Positions 6,804 through 10,040 of a stretch of DNA of 10,040 nucleotides are shown here, one piece after another. The notes below the pieces were generated by a model. That model was not told the origin of the DNA. It ran no database searches and saw nothing but the letters and a program-made list of their open reading frames with translations. The DNA is from an uncultured Lachnospiraceae bacterium (lineage in GTDB: Bacteria; Bacillota; Clostridia; Lachnospirales; Lachnospiraceae): positions 1-10,040 of the forward strand of contig CADBLW010000339.1 in NCBI GenBank assembly GCA_902795625.1, in the 5' to 3' direction. Each line of letters begins with the position of its first letter. The first letter of the stretch is position 1. A program made the position numbers and the translations under genes.

Positions 6804-7886
6804 TTATCCGCAGATTTCACGGATTTTGTCGGTCAGAACAGCCGCGGCACGCTCGTGCGCGGGATGACCGGGATGGCATCGCGAACCGAATGCATCCTGT
6901 GTCGTGTCCGGCAGACGACAATACCCTACTCTGTTGTCTCCGCTTTCATCACGGTGCGCAGTGATCGCATTCTTGATCGCTTCCTCCATATCCGTTCCGA
7001 GCATTCCGTACACCCACAGCAGATAGCTCTCCGGGTTCTCCGAGCGAAGCTTCTTAAGAAACGCTCTTGCCGCTCCGTCAAATGCTGCTGCACTCGCCTC
7101 GTCGAGCGATCCGTCCGCATTTTTCGAAAGCTTATATACCTTTCCCGTCCCCGGGTCCGTATAGTTCTCCGAATTGCAGGCGCCGGAATCGTTGGTCCCG
7201 AGGTTGATCACGACAACGTCCGGTTGAAATGCGGAAAAATCATATTTCTCCTGGGAGCCGTACACTCCTGCACCGTTCTCGGAAACAAGGGAACAGACCT
7301 TGTCGTAGATCCCCGGCACGTTCATGTGGATATCGTTGTTGTAGCCGCAGTACACGCCCCATCCGCTCTGGGAGACGACTTGATAATCCGCATTCAGCGC
7401 CTCCGCGGTCTTATAAGCGTAATTGTCGTAAGCAGAAAACAGCTGCGCCACCCAATCCATCTCATTGTGCGCGCCGATCCCGCCCTCGCCCGAGGTGATG
7501 GAATCGCCGACAAACTCGAGACGGAGCTTTGGCTCCTCAACCGGCAGCAGTTCACCGTCCGTGACAACGTCCGTAAGGCGGATATAGTTTGCGCCGTCTC
7601 CGCCCATGGGCTGGACTTCCTTTATGATTCTCACATTCCTCACAATGGAAGCGTCCCTGTTGCGGAAAATGATCACCTCATTGACGCCCCGCTTCAGCGG
7701 CATGCGGCACACAGGAGAACCGTTGATCAACACAGCGATCCACTGCTCCTGCATTCCGTATTGCGTCTCAATATACGCGGTACAGTTGGACGCCTTCACG
7801 TTCATCTCATACCGGCTGCCGGTCCAGAACAATACATCCGGCGCTTCCTTCGACGTTCTTCCGAGAACCTTTACATTGTCGATCAT
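6804..7886 (-). CDS. SGNH-type esterase resembling carbohydrate esterase family 2
   Basis: 360 residues in two parts. Residues 1 to about 92 look like the small beta-sandwich that precedes the catalytic domain in CE2 enzymes. The SGNH hydrolase domain follows: block I GDSITSG (127-133) with nucleophile Ser129, block II around Gly175 in SQSGWG, block III GTND (230-233) with Asn232, and a C-terminal CHPGHP (337-342) with the likely catalytic His341. The usual Asp two or three residues before that His is not evident. As I recall, a characterised CE2 enzyme works with a Ser-His pair, so this need not mean inactivity. There is no signal peptide or membrane segment, so the enzyme should be cytoplasmic, perhaps removing acetyl groups from imported oligosaccharides. 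The start is supported by GAGGAG 6 bases upstream. Neighbouring genes give no hint of a sugar pathway. A general SGNH esterase is the fallback reading. Confidence 0.85.
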   Translation of the reverse strand: MIDNVKVLGRTSKEAPDVLFWTGSRYEMNVKASNCTAYIETQYGMQEQWIAVLINGSPVCRMPLKRGVNEVIIFRNRDASIVRNVRIIKEVQPMGGDGANYIRLTDVVTDGELLPVEEPKLRLEFVGDSITSGEGGIGAHNEMDWVAQLFSAYDNYAYKTAEALNADYQVVSQSGWGVYCGYNNDIHMNVPGIYDKVCSLVSENGAGVYGSQEKYDFSAFQPDVVVINLGTNDSGACNSENYTDPGTGKVYKLSKNADGSLDEASAAAFDGAARAFLKKLRSENPESYLLWVYGMLGTDMEEAIKNAITAHRDESGDNRVGYCRLPDTTQDAFGSRCHPGHPAHERAAAVLTDKIREICG

Positions 7887-7922
7887 CGGCTACTCCTCAT
7901 CCAGGATACTTTTGTTTGTTTT

Positions 7923-7953
7923 AAAAATCTGTGCGGTTATTTTCGAAAGCACA
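7923..7953 (-). terminator. Possible weak terminator after the GTPase genes
   Basis: In the minus direction TGTGC (7949-7953) can pair with GCACA (7930-7934) across a 14-base loop. Two bases later comes a run of five T (7927-7923). The stem is only 5 bp, or 7 with a wobble pair, so termination would be weak. The 100-bp gap (7887-7986) also contains two direct copies of TTTACGAAAA (7961-7970 and 7986-7995 in + orientation) and two of AAAATCTGT (7924-7932 and 7953-7961). No convincing promoter for the esterase was found there. Confidence 0.25.
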
Positions 7954-7986
7954 AAATCTGTTTACGAAAACATCACCGGGCTCATT

Positions 7987-8937
7987 TTACGAAAAATAGA
8001 TCATTGGATCCGCAGGTTCCTTCGCAGGGATCATGCTCGTGATATACAGCACGACACCCTTGCCCTTGTACTCACGCATGCGCTGTACGTGGACGTCGGC
8101 GGTTACCTCAAACCACATTCTGCTCTTCAGCGAATCGGGCGACACGGCAGCGGGCAGTTTGGCCATAAATCCCGAGAACTGGGTGTCCTCCGCGCAGCAG
8201 GTCATCACCATGCGCCCGGGAACGATAAAGCCCTTCGGAAGGCGCGGCGATACATACAACATGGACAGGAAATGGATCGTCTTCCCCTCGTAGTGCTCCG
8301 GGTATTCCGAGGCATCCATAAACCAGATTCCGTAATCCGCGTCGGAGATATCGATCTTCTGCTGCGAGATATCATACGGCAGCTCATCCTCGAAATCGCC
8401 GGCGACTTTTCCGTCCGCGCGCTCGTAGGAGATCTGCGTCTTGCGGTTGACTGCCTTAATGCTTCTGCGGATGAGTGACCGATCCGTGTTGTCATCGCAG
8501 CGGTTCACGATCACAACGTCTGAGTATCTGACCTCATCCAGGATCATGGCACGCATGTTCGCGAGATACATCGGAAACGTCGTGGAATCCACGATGGTTA
8601 CGATCTGTCCGAGCACCCAGTTCTGCGGCATGTCAAGATCAAGAAGCTCGTCAAGTTTCCACATTCCGTTCCACTCGATCATGATCATGTTGGGATCATA
8701 ATAATCATCGAGATCGGTCAGGAATTTCGTCGTGAGCTGCTCTTTCTCCTCGACGCTGATGATGCTGACCCCCTTCTTTGCAAACGCAACCTCATCGTAC
8801 TCCTCCTCGCCTTCCTCGGCAACGATCAGGAGCAATTTGCCGGATGCGAGGAACTGAGGATCGTTCAGCGTGTCGCGAATAAATGAAGTTTTCCCACTGT
8901 CCAAAAAACCGTTAATGACAAATACGGGCTTGTCCAT
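7987..8937 (-). CDS. G3E-family GTPase fused to a DUF1980-like C-terminal domain
   Basis: 316 residues. The N-terminal part (1 to about 210) is a P-loop GTPase of the CobW/COG0523 kind: Walker A GFLDSGKT (10-17), an ExxG-type motif in IEWNGMW (87-93), the VDSTTF segment (116-121) and NRCD (145-148) as the guanine-specificity NKxD motif. The CxCC metal site that normally follows the first strands is absent; VEEKEQ stands near its place. Residues about 219-316 do not resemble the CobW C-terminal domain. The pattern GRMVMTCC (241-248), a G-F pair, then EPADPMIYF at the end recalls DUF1980 proteins (B. subtilis YcgQ, TIGR03943), which pair with UPF0718 permeases. This link is recognised from memory of the motifs. 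It starts 15 bp after the other GTPase, with AAAGGA as ribosome binding site, so they form one operon. The likely role is GTP-dependent metal handling in the cytoplasm; the metal and partner are unknown. Confidence 0.85.
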   Translation of the reverse strand: MDKPVFVINGFLDSGKTSFIRDTLNDPQFLASGKLLLIVAEEGEEEYDEVAFAKKGVSIISVEEKEQLTTKFLTDLDDYYDPNMIMIEWNGMWKLDELLDLDMPQNWVLGQIVTIVDSTTFPMYLANMRAMILDEVRYSDVVIVNRCDDNTDRSLIRRSIKAVNRKTQISYERADGKVAGDFEDELPYDISQQKIDISDADYGIWFMDASEYPEHYEGKTIHFLSMLYVSPRLPKGFIVPGRMVMTCCAEDTQFSGFMAKLPAAVSPDSLKSRMWFEVTADVHVQRMREYKGKGVVLYITSMIPAKEPADPMIYFS

Positions 8938-8952
8938 AGGTCAAATCCTTTC

Positions 8953-10040
8953 TCAATCCAACTCAAAGAGTTCCTTGATGGCATCCTCATTCATCTTGCT
9001 TCCGATCACGCAGATGCGGCCGATAATGTCCGGCGCTCCGTCGCGGATCTCATACTCGCCGGGCGTAAGATCGAAATAGTGCCATTTGCCTTCCGCATCG
9101 GGAACCATTCCCTTGGCGCGCAAAATGATGCCGTAATCCTCAGAGTTTGCGAGCTTTTCAAGGATATCCATAAGCGTATCTTCCTCGTACTTCCGAACCG
9201 TCTCACGTCCGAAGCTTGTGAACACCTCATCCGCGTGATGATGGTGATGATGGTGACCGTCATGGTGATGGTGGCACTCGCACTCCGGATCATCGCACTC
9301 CTCGCCGTCATGATGGTGATGGTGATGATGCTCGTGCTCATCCTCATCGTCGTCATCATCGTGGTGATGGTGATGGCATTCACACTCCGGATCATCGCAC
9401 TCCTCACCGTCATGGTGGTGATGGTGATGATGCTCATGCTCGTCCTCATCGTCGTCATCATGGTGATGATGGTGGCACTCGCACTCCGGATCATCGCACT
9501 CGTCGTCATCGTGATGATGGTGATGCTCCGCCTCCTCAAGGAGCTGCTTCGCGAGATCTACCTTCGTCTCCATCGCAGCAAGGATCTGCGCACCGGTAAG
9601 ATCATCCCAGGGCGTTGTAACGATCGTCGCTTCCGCATTTTTCTCGCGGAGAAGCTTTACGCATGCTTGCAGCTTATCCTCGGATACGTTCTGGCTGCGG
9701 CTAAGAAGGATCGTGTGCGCGCACTCGACCTGATTGATGAAAAATTCACCGAAGTTCTTCATGTAGATGCGGCATTTGCCGGCGTCAACAACCGTGACAA
9801 GACCGGTCACGACCATCTCGGGATCGCCGATTCCCTCAATCGCGCGAACGACGTCGGAAAGCTTGCCGACGCCCGAGGGCTCAATGAGGATGCGGTCGGG
9901 ATGGAACTGCTCCTTCACCTGCGTGAGAGCCTTGCCGAAATCGCCGACCAGCGAGCAGCAGATGCAGCCCGAGTTCATCTCGGTGATCTCAATGCCGGCG
10001 TCCTTCAAAAAGCCGCCGTCTATACCGATCTCACCGAACT
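8953..10040 (-). CDS. CobW/COG0523 GTPase with large His-rich metal-binding insertion (5' end beyond window)
   Basis: 361 residues are visible. The frame is open to the right edge and begins with FGEIGIDGG, the conserved strand after Walker A in CobW proteins, so about 40 N-terminal residues with the P-loop lie outside. The family's CxCC metal site is CICC (25-28), the ExxG motif is EPSG (53-56) and VDAGK is at about 84-88. The expected NKxD is replaced by SRSQ (113-116). Residues 172-268 are a metal-binding insertion with 42 His, 9 Cys and 40 acidic residues. A CobW C-terminal domain (about 272-361) closes the protein. Family members act as GTP-dependent metallochaperones or insertases for zinc, cobalt or iron. 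The His-rich insertion favours zinc or nickel/cobalt storage or delivery, but this is inference. A TTG at 10006-10008 should not be taken as the start, since conserved sequence continues upstream of it. Confidence 0.93.
   Translation of the reverse strand, partial: FGEIGIDGGFLKDAGIEITEMNSGCICCSLVGDFGKALTQVKEQFHPDRILIEPSGVGKLSDVVRAIEGIGDPEMVVTGLVTVVDAGKCRIYMKNFGEFFINQVECAHTILLSRSQNVSEDKLQACVKLLREKNAEATIVTTPWDDLTGAQILAAMETKVDLAKQLLEEAEHHHHHDDDECDDPECECHHHHHDDDDEDEHEHHHHHHHDGEECDDPECECHHHHHDDDDDEDEHEHHHHHHHDGEECDDPECECHHHHDGHHHHHHHADEVFTSFGRETVRKYEEDTLMDILEKLANSEDYGIILRAKGMVPDAEGKWHYFDLTPGEYEIRDGAPDIIGRICVIGSKMNEDAIKELFELD
9235..9525 (-). repeat. Tandem repeat encoding the His/Asp/Cys-rich insertion
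   Basis: The segment encodes 97 residues made of repeating modules: CDDPECEC, then 4-5 His, 4-5 Asp, EDEHE, 7 His, DGEE. The CDDPECEC codons recur beginning at 9274, 9376 and 9475 in + coordinates, so units are 102 and 99 bp (34 and 33 residues), differing by one Asp codon. His codons alternate CAC and CAT, which keeps the DNA from being a pure trinucleotide run. The last module is shortened to HHHHDG plus seven His. Copy number is likely to vary between strains, and short-read assemblies could miscount it. Confidence 0.93.

Noticed and set aside
6799..6810. CGGAT-TT-ATCCG palindrome at the end of the esterase gene
   Set aside because: The two-base loop is too small for a hairpin, and the dyad sits in the last codons and the stop. 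It is most likely chance.
6555..8042. Long plus-strand open frame (495 codons) covering the esterase gene
   Set aside because: It lies antisense to a gene with clear SGNH motifs, crosses the promoter region, and its translation is rich in Arg, His and Ser with no recognisable domain. It is a shadow of the minus-strand coding pattern.
9235..9525. Regularly spaced repeats as a CRISPR array
   Set aside because: The units are contiguous, in frame, and encode a His-rich insertion inside a GTPase gene. There are no unique spacers.
8953..10008. Start of the His-rich GTPase at the TTG at 10006-10008
   Set aside because: Conserved CobW sequence (FGEIGIDGG) continues upstream to the window edge and the P-loop has not yet appeared, so the true start lies outside.

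Overview
The window looks like chromosomal DNA from a Gram-positive Clostridia-type bacterium, most likely a Lachnospiraceae relative. I infer this from the gene families (MacB-like ABC transporters with the ATPase fused to an FtsX permease, and G3E/COG0523 GTPases), the strong AGGAGG-type ribosome binding sites and the roughly balanced base composition. I cannot name the species. All six genes lie on the minus strand, so the order of transcription runs from high to low coordinates. Both ends of the window cut through a gene.

Right part (7987-10040): two G3E-family GTPase genes sit 15 bp apart. The first, cut by the right edge, has the CxCC metal site, a CobW C-terminal domain and a 97-residue His/Asp/Glu/Cys-rich insertion built from about three repeats of 33-34 residues. 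The second lacks the CxCC motif. Its C-terminal part resembles the DUF1980 (YcgQ/TIGR03943) domain that usually accompanies a UPF0718-type permease. Together they look like a metal-handling unit; zinc is the first guess, but the window does not prove it.

Middle (6804-7886): a leaderless SGNH hydrolase with an N-terminal beta-sandwich, resembling carbohydrate esterase family 2. It follows the GTPases after a 100-bp gap with a weak terminator-like hairpin.

Left part (1-6568): an operon of three large transporters, each an ATPase domain fused to an FtsX-type permease with a big extracellular domain. A good extended -10 promoter (6685-6690) with a palindromic operator-like site over the predicted start of transcription precedes the 804-residue first gene. 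That gene overlaps the 896-residue second gene by 4 bp (ATGA). A third gene, running off the left edge, follows after a 273-bp spacer. The second and third genes are clear paralogues and share an extra cytosolic domain between ATPase and membrane part that the first gene lacks. The spacer carries 42-bp direct repeats derived from the 3' end of the second gene, stop codon included. The likely role is export of, or defence against, peptides or other envelope-active compounds, but no substrate can be read from the sequence.

No RNA genes, CRISPR arrays, insertion sequences or phage genes were seen. The most unusual items are the GTPase-DUF1980 fusion, the triplicated metal-binding insertion, the shared unnamed domain of the paired transporters, and the 42-bp repeats copied from a gene end.
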